A DNA stretch of 64,000 nt, taken from Galaxea fascicularis. Lineage: Eukaryota; Cnidaria; Anthozoa; Scleractinia; Euphylliidae. The notes beneath the pieces were generated by a model. It searched no databases and had not been told where the DNA came from. It worked only from the letters and a program-made list of their open reading frames with translations. The stretch lies in assembly GCA_948470475.1 (NCBI GenBank), contig OX419336.1, positions 22,631,945-22,695,944 of the forward strand, in the 5' to 3' direction. Below are positions 28,801-41,720 of this stretch, one piece after another; position 1 is the first letter of the stretch; each line of letters starts with the position of its first letter. A program made the position numbers and the translations under genes.

Positions 28801-31116
28801 TGCATCAGTCTGCTTAGTTGTTTCTTGTGAAGCTTTGTTAGTAGAACCGTGAGAAAAAAATGTACCGTTTGGATGTGTATGCTCCATTGTTAATGGATGT
28901 GCATGTAAGATATTATTTTGCTCCATTTAATACAGTCTACACAATGAGGTACAATCCTCACTCTTTTTAAGGCTATATGAATAGCCTACCCATTGGGTGG
29001 AATATATACTATAAATATATATACACAATATATACTATAAATGGATTTCTGTGATCCTCCACCACTGGTCTGTAAAAGGCCTTAATGTCAAGTGTTAGAT
29101 GTCACAACATTAACTTCATGTTTAAAATTTAGGAATCAAGTTAGGGGCATCTTAAATTACAAAAAGTATGTCAAAATATTAATATGCATATTAACATAAA
29201 ATCGTCTCTAACGTTAAGTCAATGTGTCTACAATGGAAACCATAAATAAAACTTCAAACTGATACATTCTTGACAACCAGGTGAATAGTTTGCATTATTT
29301 CGTGGGAGCGAGGTTAGGAATTTGTGCGATTGTTTCTGACGTCAACAACTTCAAGCACGTGCTTTTCAGCACATTCACTTCAACTCAGCTTTGTTTACGT
29401 TTTGGACAAATTATATTCTGTTGTGCAAAAATACTTGGTTATAAGACGCACCCCGAGTTTTGAGCAAATTTTGATCAAACAAACATATTTTCTCGGCAAA
29501 AATGGTGCGCCTTATAAGTGAATAAATACAGTATTTTATTTGCTGTTTCATGTAAAGAGCTGTTGTGGGCTGTGATTCTAATGGCTCTAAAACTAACACT
29601 TCAAACCCTAATATCAGCATGTATATTCTCTACACTGTTGCTCATACATTTTCTATGGCGATGGTGTGGAGAATTTATTAAACAATCAAGACCTTACTTG
29701 TAGATCGCTTCCTTTCTTCTCACAAGTTTTATGAGAAATCAAGTAACAATCGCTGTTGTGTTAAACAGTCATTACAGTAACTAAACTTAGGTATGGTTCC
29801 CCATACTCATTGGAAACAATGCTTTATTTCACATCACAGCCCCCTTTATCTCAATGCACATGTTCATACATACATCATTTTTGTACAAAACAGCAGCCTA
29901 TGTGCAGTGTTGCTTTATAAAAATGATTTTTTTTTCTTATCCCAGTTCTGCTGCTTTCATACCGACAATCTTGCATTGAGGTAGCTAGTCTATTTACAAT
30001 TTCTTTTTGCTCTGGTATGATCTTGCTTCATGAAAAGAATCTGCAGGAACACAAAGTATTACTGTAATGGGCACTATCTGATTACATATTGTGTATATTT
30101 GCTAGAGTAAATTAAGTCAATTATTACAAAATTATTTTTCATTTTTCATAATCAATCAGAGTAGGACCATTGCTCCATTCACAGAAATAGTTTGTTAAAA
30201 TGAAGAGAGACTAAGCAGAGTTGTGTGGACAAAAAGTTAATCTTTTTCATTCCTGTCACCTGCACCTTTTTCTCCCATATAAATACACTTAACTTGTTAA
30301 ATGTGGCTGACATGCTTTATTTTATGGATGAGATTCTACTTTGTGATGACTCACTAGAAAGCTACTGATCAGTACTTTCCTGGGAAGTAATTACTATTTG
30401 TATTTCGGTATCTAAGAAGATTGTACCTCCAGACTTATTATGCTCCTTGTAGTTTTGTACTATGTTCTCCCTGGCACTGAGTGGTGGCAGTTTAACTGAG
30501 GCAAAATCTCAACAAGCATATCCAACAGTGAGAGACTGTGAGCAGTCTGCAGATGCACTCGATACTGGCCTACAGAGGCTAACTACATGTTGAGTGGCAA
30601 GGCTTAGTTTTTACAGGTAAATAAGGGTTGTTCTACCACAAGACATAGCTAATGGATAACTGCATTTATTATTACTTTATGACCCAGCCTTAGCTCACAC
30701 TTATGAATGAACTGTCTAACAGAGTGGGATGCATACTATTGGCAAATTTGTGCTTTCTTCACAACTGTTATGTTTTGTGTAATACATTGAGATACAACTG
30801 AGTAACTAATGTACTAGTTTGAGAACTAGCTACCATTACCCTCATTAATTTTACTTTGGGGAAATTTGTGTGAGGTTTTACTGATCCTTACAATCCTCAT
30901 TTATGTAGCCAAAGACAGTCCTTGATTTGTTGCTTCAATGACAGAACATGTAACAAGCTTGAGTGTTCATGCTGTTGACAGTTAAATGGAGGTTCCTCTA
31001 GTTCATATGCTTTTTAACTTTTTCTTGTTGGCTTTAACTGTGTTTTTCCTTCTGCATTTTCCCTCTCACCCACCGGTGTAGAAATTTCAGACTTCTGTCA
31101 TTTATTCACCTGTGTT
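28801..31116. other. Convergent intergenic region and RNF38/44-like 3'UTR
   Basis: Holds no coding exon on either strand. The minus-strand RING gene needs its 3'UTR here; minus-strand AATAAA motifs lie at about 31097, 30660 and 29822. At 29440-29540 a short element has TATAAGACGCACC facing GGTGCGCCTTATA and ends AATAAATACAGTA, resembling the terminus at 53331. An ATATATAC-rich stretch lies at 29000-29042. Confidence 0.5.
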
Positions 31117-34100
31117 TCATTCTGTATTGACATTCACTTCTGCACGACATATGGGACATGTTCTGTTGGACTGAAAAATAAAGAAAAACAGACATCAAAA
31201 TGTTTTGAAGTTACAGTCAGTCTTCTGTAGATCAGTGAACATTTAAGCTTTGGAAAGTGTAATATAAATTTATTGCCCAGATTGAAAGTCAGTGTAAATC
31301 ATAATCATCAATATCAGTGTTGCCATTGCTACCATCACAGATTCCCACTATCAGTATTACCTGGTATTCCAAACAAAATTTGTTTTGAATTGAAGTTTGC
31401 ATTTATTTGTCCGTTGGTCAATAAGAGGATGTACTCCAGCAGAATTTTGTGGTTGCGATCTTACAAAAACAAATTGTTCTCGAAATAGTATATCAGTTTA
31501 GTAGATTTTGATCATAAAGTTTTGCATTTCCCATAGATTAACAGATTCCAAATTCCCTTTAAAGTTAACCTTACCTTGAGCCATTTGTCAATACATTTTG
31601 AGTGGTACTCATGAAGACACGGCAAGACTCTAACAGACTGTTTTTCTTCAAAATCCATTAAACACACCACACATCTTTTGCTTTCCATTTCTTCCTCTTT
31701 TGATCCTGTTGATACCTTGTATGTGTGGAGCTGATCAATTTCTACGCGAGATAGTCCTTTAGGTTTTGCCTCTCCCATCTGCTCAGCAAAATTTAAAAGA
31801 GTCTGCAAAGAGATTTCATAGCATGATAAATTATTCTATTCGTAAACAATAAATCAAAAGCAGAGCTGACAAGAGAAGGTCTCTCAGGTAGACATTTATT
31901 TCTTGTTATCTACAAAAATATGGATTGAGGAATTTTCATTCCCCCCACCTCATCCCCAAATAGTTATAATGTCAAACAAAGACCTTCTATACAAATTATG
32001 AATTTGCTTAAAATATAAGTTGTGAAAAACCGCTAAGAAGAGGCCACAACATCCAACTTTCCAACCGCCTTTAACTTTTGATAAGCTCGGAGTATTGATG
32101 ATTTGTCCACAGTATCTTCATAAAAACACTTCACTGATAGGCCATTTCTGAATTACCTCAGGCCTCTTTTTCAAAGCGAGTCTGGGTGCTCATCCTTTCA
32201 TATACAAATCAATTGTCATTCAAAAATGAGTTAAATTTGCATGTGAATGAATGAAAATTGATTTGCATACGGAAGGTTGAGCACCTAGACTCACTTTGAA
32301 AAAGAGGCCTTGGGTAATTCGGAAATGGCCTATTGTTATACAGTACAAGAGAATAATCTTTACCTCATAGTTTTCACGTGGTTGAAGTTCTTCCTCCCAC
32401 GTAGGTGGAGGTGGCTGTGTTGGCACTGGTTGCATAGACATCACTGATATTAGATGATACAGCAAATCAGGGTAAGGGAGTACAGAGGAAGGCTGTGGAG
32501 AGGGGGGATGTGAGCGGCGAGATGACCAACTGGAATGTGGTGTGTTCTGATGCCATCTTCTGTAGTGTCTGTAATGCTGAGAGAGGGAAAAAAGGTCAAT
32601 TGCTATATAATCATTGTAATGAGTGGGAATACATGGAGATCATGTATTTGAACTGCAGATAATGAAGATGTAAGTGATCATGATCGCAGTTATGAACATT
32701 ACTTGAGCAGCAGTGACCTCTATGATACCTGTGCAGTGTTCTACCAACTCAGCTGACATCAGTAGAGCACTCATTTATTCATCACTGATGGGTTTATAAT
32801 GAATCCACAAAATGACCCGTTTCCAGTAGTTTTGTTGGGCTCAGTTGGGGATTAGACTCCTGTATGAGCCTGAATATTTTTAAGACTTTATTTTACCGGT
32901 AACTTCGGTTGAAGTAATGTTCATAACTATGCTGATTGCTTACATCTCCACTCATTGTAATGTTTACAAAGAGAATTAAAAGCTTTTTCAAAAGAAATCC
33001 CTGGTCAAACATAATTTTAAATATTGCCATGGTCCAAATTCCAAGGTCGACTATTTAAACAAGATTTCTCTCCTCACCTAAAATGAGGGCTTGTGCTACC
33101 GATACCATTTTAATAATGCTTAATCTATATCTATGCTTAAAAATAATGACAATATTTAACCAGGGAACCCACATCACCGAAAGGCGGTTTCAGTGGGGCC
33201 CTGTTTCTGTAGATCATATTTACAAAAAATAACAACTCAACCTACTACAAAACAAATTCTTACCATGCTACCAGGTGTAGGATATGGGTGGTATGCCTGT
33301 GGCACTTGATATGGTGGTTGTACAAAGTGGTGATGATGGTGATGGTGATGGTGGTGATAATGATGGTGATGATGTGTGCTAACTCCATTACTCCCTCTGG
33401 GATCAACATCCATCTGAAGAAATTAAAAAAAAACAAGGTTAACTTTTAAAAAAATTAAAATGCGCTGTTGTCTCACTAAAATCAATAAAGAGATAACGCT
33501 TTGTTATGCAAGTTTGAATTTCTTATACCCTCAAGCAATCCACCAAATAACATCTCTTGAAAGCTGAGACGGGAGTGCCAATGGGAAAGTGAACATGACA
33601 ACAATTCAACATAACTATTGTATTTTGCTCTGGTAGCTGGAGGAAAAGCACACATATAGCTATACATACTGTAGTCACAAAAAATAATCTTGTTGTGTGA
33701 AGCATTGTAAGAATGGAATTATTTCCTTTAAGACAAAAATATCTTAATTTCAATCACCTTTTTCAAAAGATCATGAAAATTTACAGTCCCCTGGTGTTTA
33801 ACACCACTCACCGGAGATTGATGTGGTTGAATATACGCTGGTGCTGCTACTGGCACACCCGCAACAAGAAGTGAGTTTGGAAGACTTGTCACAGGGACTG
33901 CCCTGACGTGATCTGGTATTTGATCCACATCAATGATAACAGGAGGTTGTGGGTGCGGTGGGTGATGTTGAAGAGGTACTGTTGACCCCATGCTGAGGGG
34001 ACAGAAATTATTGTTTGTTGGTGGGTGATAAAGTGTATTGTGTGGAGGCGAGTGGTGATGTTGTTGCTGTCTGTGTTGCAGATATGGACAACTGTGACTC

Positions 34101-34593
34101 GATGAATTTCTGAAAAAGGCAAAGCACATTGTTAGATGCCGATTATATTGTCAACAATTAAAACCAGTCTCTCATGGCTCAGTATGTTTTGCATCAGAGG
34201 GGATCCAGACACAAATACAAATTGCAACAATGGTACTCACCCATGAGCGTCAGGTGGGTGGTTAACCCTATGAAAAGCTGATGAGTGATAAGGGTGGGGT
34301 GGGTAAGGAGGCATGTGCCTCAAAGGCTGATGGGACATGGTAGTCGAAGAGCCTTCGCTAGTAAGGTCAATAACTTGAGGATTACAGCTTGGCTTGATGT
34401 CAGTCTAAAAAGAAAAAAACTGTTTTAGTCTCCTCATTTATATTTAACAAAAAAAATAATTCCAGATAAAGACTTGTTAAATATTTAGGAACAAATCAAT
34501 ATTAATCACCTTTATAAAAGTACTACAACTTGCAGCAGCAGAGTGCTCTAAAGTAGGAAATGGGGGCAAGCTGGGGATTAACTCTCTGGCCAT
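31117..34593 (-). CDS. RING-H2 E3 ubiquitin ligase, RNF38/RNF44-like (396 aa)
   Basis: Exons, minus strand: 34605-34510 (start ATG at 34593), 34404-34241, 34109-33812, 33413-33264, 32576-32364, 31802-31575, 31170-31117; phases agree. The long N-terminus is Pro/His-rich with little order, as in RNF38 and RNF44, and includes a run of about 14 His in the 33413 exon. The C-terminal ENYE...GEAKPKGLSRVEIDQL segment and RING-H2 (C347, C350, C365, H367, H370, C373, C384, C387) match that family closely. The RING is split by an intron after KWLK. The ATG at 34593 follows an acceptor, so the 5'UTR is spliced; a leader exon may end at the donor at 38159. Vertebrate RNF38 and RNF44 are paralogues, so this is probably their single pre-duplication orthologue. 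Confidence 0.88.
32138..32332. repeat. Palindromic MITE in RING gene intron
   Basis: Arms TAGGCCATTTCTGAATTACC and its near-complement ending GGAAATGGCCTA, about 90 bp each, share internal GCCTCTTTTTCAAAG. Lies between the 32364 and 31802 exons. Confidence 0.7.
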
Positions 34594-34605
34594 GTCATAC
34601 CAAAC

Positions 34606-37600
34606 CTAAAATCAAATGCAAAACAAAATTCCCTTTAAAACATGTCAATTCATGATAGTTTAAAGCTATTAAACCCATGTGTTGTTCACAAGAGAGTTTA
34701 GACCTTCAATCCAGAATTTGCAGAAAGAAATCACAACAGACAGAGTATCCCAGATTGCTATCTTGACTAGAAGAATGTTCTCCTGCTTTTTGAAGTAGTT
34801 AATGTTTTGTCGTCTGATCTTGCAATGTTCCAAATTTTAACCAGGCTTCAAACATTGAACAAAATTCCTATGAATGAGTTTATTGTTGAATTTAAAGTTT
34901 TCAAGTTTTTAGACCTTGCACCAGAGATGAACAAAATCTATTAATTAGTTAACTGGCATGAGATCACCTGGTAGCAAATTCATTTAAACACATAAACAAA
35001 AACCTAATGGTATGTGGAGAAATGACAATTAAGGCTCCATGCAAGACTATGAGAAAGTAGTACTAAAGTTTGGTGAAATGTAGAACAAGAAGGCCACTGA
35101 ATATTTTCCAGAATGTGGAGTAACATGGAGATGTATTTGCTGATATTCATAGTTGCACAGGAAACAAGCATGCATACTCAGAAAATTCAAGGGGATTGGG
35201 GATATCATAACGAAACACTAATCAATGTAAAGAGAATATAAGAAGACAAAACCCAGATTTGAATCAATCTTAACTCCATCTTGCATGCAAAAACCATAAG
35301 AATGTCTTTGCATTGTATGGGAGAAATGTCAGTAACCATTATATAATTTTGGGAATACTTATGCATCTAAGACACAGGATAGAGGGCTCATGTTACTATG
35401 CCTGCCAACTTTTTCGCAGTCAAGTGCATGAGATTTTAGTCTCCTCATGACCGGAATGTCTGAAAATGTTCCAACGATTTCTCAAAAAAGCCAGAATGCT
35501 ACTGAACATGTCCGAAGATGTTCCAATGACTTCCAAAGCTATTTGAAGCTTTTCCGATGCCACGTTAAATAATCTGATCATGAGACTGAAACGCAACATT
35601 TTCTAGTTAAGCTCGTTCTGATACAGTTAGGACTCAAACTCGACATTAAGCACCACTTCTTGGAACATTTACAGGGAATATTGAATTCATTTTTTTTTCA
35701 GGTGTGAGAAATAATCACATGCATTGAGGACAATTATTGTCCTCAATGCATGTGATCGATGTCTTTGGTCCTCAGGCGTTAGACTCACATATAATGCATG
35801 AAAGTTGGCAGGTATGTGTTACTAGCCCATAGAACTGGTGGTTCTAAAATGTAAGGAACATACAACAAGTACATTTTCACCAACCCCCAGTGCTAAACAG
35901 ATTTCCACCACCAATATCAATGTTTTAGGGGGATTGAGAGCTTCCTGGATCATTATCAGTTCACACAAAAAAATCAAGAACATTTGTGTCAGGGTTCATT
36001 TACTGGCCTTTACCACATAACGTATACCAGAACTGGCACTTCCATAATCTGTGTGGGCCCATCAACTACATTGTAACACCTTACTTTGTATAGAAATTAT
36101 TTAGTGTTGTGAACTACACTCTTTTTTATAAGAACCTTTTTTCATAATAATGTTGAAGCTGAGATTAACCCAGATTTTAAGAATATGCTTATAACATAAC
36201 CCAGGCTGAGAGTCAATTAAGAACATCTTTATTTTGCTCATTAATTTTTTTAAATGAGTAGTATACTACGTATACATGAACTTTTCTGCATTTTCCCTGC
36301 AAAATCTGGTGTTGCATTGTGAACCTCTATGTTCAGTGCTTTTTGTAAAGCTAAATTTACCAGCAGTTGGTTGGCACAACATCGTATTTATAACACGTAA
36401 CAAGAAGGTTTTCAGGCTCAAATCGCGAAAAAAATAATGTAGAGCTTCATTTCCAAAATTAGACTTTCATATTAAAAAAAAAGGAGTGTAATGGATTGCA
36501 TGACTGGAATTTTAGTGAGATCTTTAATTATTTAATCATAGATAAAAAAAAATGAAGGACCAAGACCACAAAGATAAAAATATCCTTCTTTTTTACAAAT
36601 AACGCTAAGTAAATAGTAAGTGTTAAAAAAAACTCAGCAAAAAATAAAAAAGGGTTCAGAATTAAAAGGATAAAGTGGCCCCAAAAACGTGAGCTCAGCT
36701 TATGAAGAGTGGAAAGGGCAACAAAACCCCAGGTTTGTAATCGGCCTTCAGAAGGACCGCAGACTGAGCCGAAACCCGATAGGAGAATACTTCACAACCA
36801 CAAACTGGAAGAATCTGGAGCCAAAATTTTTGGAGACCTTTCCTATCCTTGACAGACTACAGAACGATTTTTTTCGTGCATCGGTACTGTTCTTTCTGTG
36901 TAAATAAAATCTTCCGAAAAGTATCTCCAGCTAAAAACACCAAACAGTATTTTTTCTACAGAAAATTCACCGACCCGTGTCCACTGAAAGGGTGCACTTT
37001 CTTCTTTTGATTTTGCCGCTACTTTACCTATGTTTGCGATCAGGCGTGACTGACGCGCATCCGCACAATTTTGATTCGAATCTTTGATCAAGGATTCGAA
37101 TCCGCCGTTCGTTTCTAAGGGCTAAAGGGTCCAGTTTCTCAAACTTCAACTTAACGCAAAACCCCTTAACGAAACAATATTGTCAGGGCAAAATAACTGA
37201 AACACAACGTCATCTGAATCGAATCTCAAACAATTCCTTTTGACTTCTAATTTATGCATGAAAGAAGCGCTTCCCGCAAAGAATTTTTTGGCTCAAACCT
37301 CCTTGGACATTTCCAAAAGCTTTGACTTTAATTTAAACACACAAATCAGTGATATGGAAATACTATTTTTCAAACCAGTGACGTCCCGAGGACAAGGGAA
37401 ATGTCAGAGAAGAGTATAATTATACCCAGCTGAACTCGAGAATACCGCAACAAATTTGCATATGGTTTTCCTCGGTAGGTAGATCTGCGGAAAACTGCTG
37501 ATTAAATTTCATCGTTCAACCGTTCGGTACTTGTGTCACTCGCTAAATTTCTATTTTCTATATTATTTCAAATAGTCTGGCGCTTAAGCTGTCCTTTGAT

Positions 37601-38158
37601 ATTTGCACTTCACCTTGGATCAAAGAAACTGTAGAAACGTGCCATATTTCGGTACCAAAATTCTGAAAATTCATGAGTAGAAGTTCACTCATCCCTCTAC
37701 ATCGACAAACAAAGCATAAAAATGACGAAAAAACACAAGTGGCTACAGGTTTTTTTTTTTTCATCCCCAGCAACCCGACCTTGCCTTTCCGCGGAGTATT
37801 TACAGCGTAAGTTCGAACTTGTCCTTGTAACACTAGATACAGATATAAACCAACCTCAATAACATTGGCCATTCATTACCTTCATCGATAATCAAGTTAG
37901 ACTTCTCTAGGGAACTTGAAATCATCCGAGCTCGAGATTCATCTATAAACCTGCCTACTATAAGCTTTGACTGAAGGCAATATATTCCCTCCGGTGAAGG
38001 AAATAAACTCGTGATAAACTTCTGAAACAAACATGATGAAATTTACATCTCCGAAACTTACAACAGGCGTTTTTTGCCGACTGACATAAACAAATTCGAC
38101 TAACTTTCCTCTCAGCTGACAGTACGCATCAAATTTAGAATTTTAGAAGCCGACTCAC
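34606..38158 (-). other. Putative first intron of the RNF38/44-like gene
   Basis: Between the candidate leader-exon donor (AG|GTGAGT at 38159/38158, minus strand) and the first coding acceptor at 34606 no further coding exon was convincing. It contains one MITE (35398-35816). Confidence 0.45.
35398..35816. mobile_element. 419 bp MITE with TGTTACT direct repeats
   Basis: Terminal repeats ATGCCTGCCAACTTT and AAAGTTGGCAGGTATG are flanked by identical TGTTACT (35391-35397 and 35817-35823). Internally there is a perfect short hairpin (GCATTGAGGACAATTATTGTCCTCAATGC without a loop gap, split around 35735) and degenerate repeats like those at 2099-2330. A 7-8 bp duplication suggests hAT or a related superfamily. 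Confidence 0.8.
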
Positions 38159-38399
38159 CTCTCATAAAAGGGTAGTATCGTTGTTTCGGAAGGATCGGGA
38201 TGGTATCTAGGAGAAGCTTTGCGCTCTATCTTCCCTCTCTTCAACTAAAATTCCTTTCTGTTTTTACACCCGTTCTTTTGATTTTCGGTGTCTAAACTGC
38301 CGCGAATACTCTACAGATTCTGATATTATTACTCAGTTGTTTGGACATAGGTCGAAGTATTCGCATGTAAACGAATTTCAGAAGACAAGAAGCATTTCC

Positions 38400-39960
38400 G
38401 TTCACATGAAACGCGCGTTCTAACAAGTGAAAATTGAAGATATGGTGAGACTAGAAAATTTTGAACTTCGCCTCAAGACCATTTCACGTATTTCCAGTTG
38501 ATCTCGCCAAGATTTATGTAATTTATGGAGATGACATACTACTGCTTTTGAAAGCAATAACAACAGAACAACATATGGCTCATTCCAAAAGGATCCTAAA
38601 CCGTGTATGCTACCTACCTATAGTATTTGCTCTCCTGAGTCACTCTGTGGTTGGCAGTCGACAGTCAAATTACTTCGCTCCTAGCCGTTAAAACAACGGG
38701 GTTTTCTTCAAGAACCAGCACCGAAAAGTTTTATAAATCGAATGGGAATCGGGAGAAAATGAATGTATGTATATCAGGATGAACTCCTTTGCACATGGGT
38801 TTGCGGTTCTTTGTGAAATCGATCAATGGAAAACCTCCCCTGGTCTTTTGTTGACATTTGACATCATATTGTGACGTCATTTGACAGATCTCGAAGCCCC
38901 AACCCATTGATTGCATGAATAATCACTCCAATTCCTTTGACGATATTGTGCTTTGGGTCACATGCATTCACGCGCGAGTCGCAGTCGATGACTAATCTCG
39001 GATTAGAATTATTTTTGCTCAGGAAAGATCATTTATCTCTGGACAAACCTTTTCATTGGTGGAACTCTGGTTCAACGATCGTTTCTAAGCTATCGTGACT
39101 TTTGCTGTATGTCAGTTTAGTATTTTAAACCAACTTTCGTCCCGAGTAAAGAGCTACCGGTCCGGTTATTGTTCAAATTTAAATTCTACATAATATTAGA
39201 TGGAAAAGAAAAGGCAATATAGCTCGCTGGGTTATATTTTACATATAGGATTAGAAAAGACTTCTTTTTGGCGCACTTCCGGTTAGGGGGTGGACGAAAC
39301 GTTTTGAGTTCTCCGTCTTGTCAATCGAAATCGAAAATGCTTACACGCCAACAAGAAAGATCTCTCGAAACCTGTAGAACATTCAAGAACGACACATAAT
39401 CAAAAATTAGTTTTGGCCAAGGGTGAAAGATTATGAATAATGCAGAGATCGAGGAATGAAAATGAGATTAGAGTTGTTATGGCATATCGGAAAAGCCCTT
39501 TGTTTTCCGAGGTGGAATGTGATTGGTTCGTGACATCTGCCTGCCCTCTCCAAACTCAAACAGTACATGGTGGATTAATGCTGACTTTGTGAGAGAAAAT
39601 TTTTACAATTTGGACTGAAAAACTAGGGATATTGGTATATTTAGATTTTACGATCGAAATTTACAGAAGAAATCCTATCTAATTTTATAGGAAACTTATT
39701 AGAAACTATCAAGCGTAAACGACATTAGCATGCAATCGACGCGGATCAACACATCCGCACTTTATATTCGCTTTCAAAAACCAATTCCTTTGAAATATTC
39801 TTCCTTTTAAACGAACACCAAACCGTCCTCAAGGCTTACCATCCAACTACCAGTTCGTTCGAACGAGATTCAGTACAAAGTTTTCGGTTTCATGTAAACA
39901 AATCGAAGCCACAAACAAGAAGCTTGTGAAGCTAAATTTAGAATATGTTATCAAATTTCC
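38400..39960. other. Intergenic region, nothing recognised
   Basis: No exon, RNA gene or clear transposon terminus between the RING gene leader and the PNRC promoter. Confidence 0.4.
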
Positions 39961-39989
39961 ATAATCATTTCGTAACGTCACCATTGTAT

Positions 39990-40332
39990 CACATGATTAA
40001 AGGGCGTGGAGCTTAGATGAGCGCTGATTGGCTGTTGCTATAGCGTCACTTGCGTCAGAAGGAGCTGTGATTGGTTCCTCGCAAAGTGTAAATAAGCAAA
40101 GGGAAACATATTGAAGATATCTTTCAGGGAAGGTTGGATGCGGGCAGGGTTCGCTTTGTGATTCCAAAGGAGATTCCTGTGAACCTTTTCTATCGCTGTT
40201 ATTGGGAGATTGAAGAAGGTCTTGTGAGAGGAGAATTAAAGTTCTGATAGGAAGTGAGGGTGACGTTAACAGAGAGGAGAAAAATCGACATTTCAGCAAA
40301 CGAAGAAGAAATTAAGCTATAAAGTCTTGACA
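39990..40332 (+). promoter_or_regulatory. PNRC promoter and 5'UTR
   Basis: Two CCAAT-type boxes on the opposite strand (GATTGG at about 40025 and 40071) lie upstream of an AT-rich TGTAAATAAGC at about 40088, which could serve as a TATA-like element. Transcript start not determinable by eye. Confidence 0.4.
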
Positions 40333-40722
40333 ATGACGTTCGAAGCTCAAGTGGCACAGAGCCATAGACTTTCGAATAAAGACAGTATCCACCACAGAAA
40401 TAAATCGAAAAAGAGTCCAAGATTTCGGAATGACCGCTCAATGACGGCCAAAACAGTCCACCAAAAGTCTGTACCTACGACAGCGCTTGACTCTGGACTT
40501 ACAACTTCGGCCAGTTTACCACGTCGACGAAGAAGCGACCAACACAGAAGTGACGCGGCGGTAAACATCCCTTACGCAGGAGCAAAATTTAGCAGCCCAC
40601 CTCCTCCGAGCGTTCTACCGAAACCACCATCGCATTGGATAAGTTCTCCGATGCATCACTTCGACCTGGACGTAGCTGCAATGTCCCAACATCTTCGCAT
40701 GTTGCTTAGAGTCGAGTCGTGA
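40333..40722 (+). CDS. PNRC2: Proline-rich nuclear receptor coactivator (PNRC), intronless, 129 aa
   Basis: The C-terminus carries the PNRC signature: YAGAKF (81-86), the SH3-binding-like SSPPPPSVLPKPPSHW (87-102), and LRMLL (121-125), an LXXLL nuclear receptor box. In vertebrates PNRC1 and PNRC2 coactivate nuclear receptors, and PNRC2 links DCP1A to UPF1 in mRNA decapping. The N-terminal half is basic and low in order. The coding region lies in one exon. The start is the ATG at 40333; a TTG two codons upstream is in frame but not a likely initiator. PNRC1 versus PNRC2 cannot be decided; the length is near PNRC2. Confidence 0.9.
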   Translation: MTFEAQVAQSHRLSNKDSIHHRNKSKKSPRFRNDRSMTAKTVHQKSVPTTALDSGLTTSASLPRRRRSDQHRSDAAVNIPYAGAKFSSPPPPSVLPKPPSHWISSPMHHFDLDVAAMSQHLRMLLRVES

Positions 40723-41720
40723 TAATCGACGAGGAACTTTAAGGTGGAAGTGAAAGTAAAAACACGGTTTCTAGTGTATATAAAAAGACGTTTAGTGTTT
40801 TAGTGTAAGGCAAATTTGTAGATTTTGGTTAGATTTGTATATTTGTAAATAAGTCAGACGAGTTGATAAGTTTAATTTTTCAATTGTAATTATACTAAGT
40901 TCAAAACTAAGCTTTCGCGTAGACAGTATCGACCGGATAACATTCGTAAGCACATTGTGTTTTTTTTTATTATTATTCAACGTAGGTTTAAGCTTATATT
41001 TGTACGAATCGACTTGTTTTCGTTTTTCTTGTGGCCAGGTAGAAAACTCGTTAGGGTTAAGACGTTCTAGCTAGACGTTTTTGGAGAAACTGTCAGGACA
41101 GAGCGAATTTCCAGTAGTGTTTTTAATGCCAAAGTAGGAACAAGAACTACAGAAACCAAACGACACGGACGTCATGAAATTTTAGATAGGACAATAGGAC
41201 TGAACACGCAGGACGGACTGTTGTCTTGGCAAAGAATAGTTTAGCGGACAATCATCATCAATCATCTTCATCGTCAATTTACTGCAATTTTGGAGGAGGT
41301 TGAGGTGCCGCAAAGTGGATTTATCTCCTTCCCAAGAAGTTGAACTACAGACAAAGATACAAAAAAACAGAACAATGCGACAAGGAGCGAGCAGAAGACA
41401 GACTTATGCAAGGAAAGACCAAAGAAGTTACAAGAAGACGACATCGACAACATCAACACAACACACCGGTCCTCTTCAGGGCCACCCAAATCTGAGAAAG
41501 TCTATAGCCAACATATTACATTAGTTGTGCGGAGACGACTTGTCGAACCACAATACACTGCCCTCTCTTTTCCTTCTCCTCTCTCTCGTCCCAATACCAC
41601 CTTTTTGTTGAAGAAAGCAATGAATTGGCAACAATATCAAACACCTACACGAAATTCATAAATTCAGAGGTTCATTTGAAACTTGTCCAATCAAAAAAAT
41701 AATAAAAGAGGAAACCGTAA
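40723..41720 (+). other. PNRC 3'UTR
   Basis: About 1 kb after the stop ends at AATAATAAAAGAGG (near 41699). An open frame at 41300-41524 shows no family resemblance and is treated as chance. Confidence 0.5.

Noticed and set aside
33300..33372. A simple GAT microsatellite outside genes
   Set aside because: The repeat lies inside an exon with good splice sites and in-frame His codons, so it is coding.
36843..38030. Several minus-strand frames upstream of the RNF38/44-like gene
   Set aside because: Considered as 5' coding exons, but none joins the 34605 exon in phase with good splice sites or resembles the family N-terminus.
40347..40568. Minus-strand frame across PNRC
   Set aside because: Antisense shadow of the PNRC coding exon.
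41300..41524. 74-codon plus-strand frame after PNRC
   Set aside because: Lies in the probable 3'UTR and has composition of chance Gln/Lys-rich sequence.
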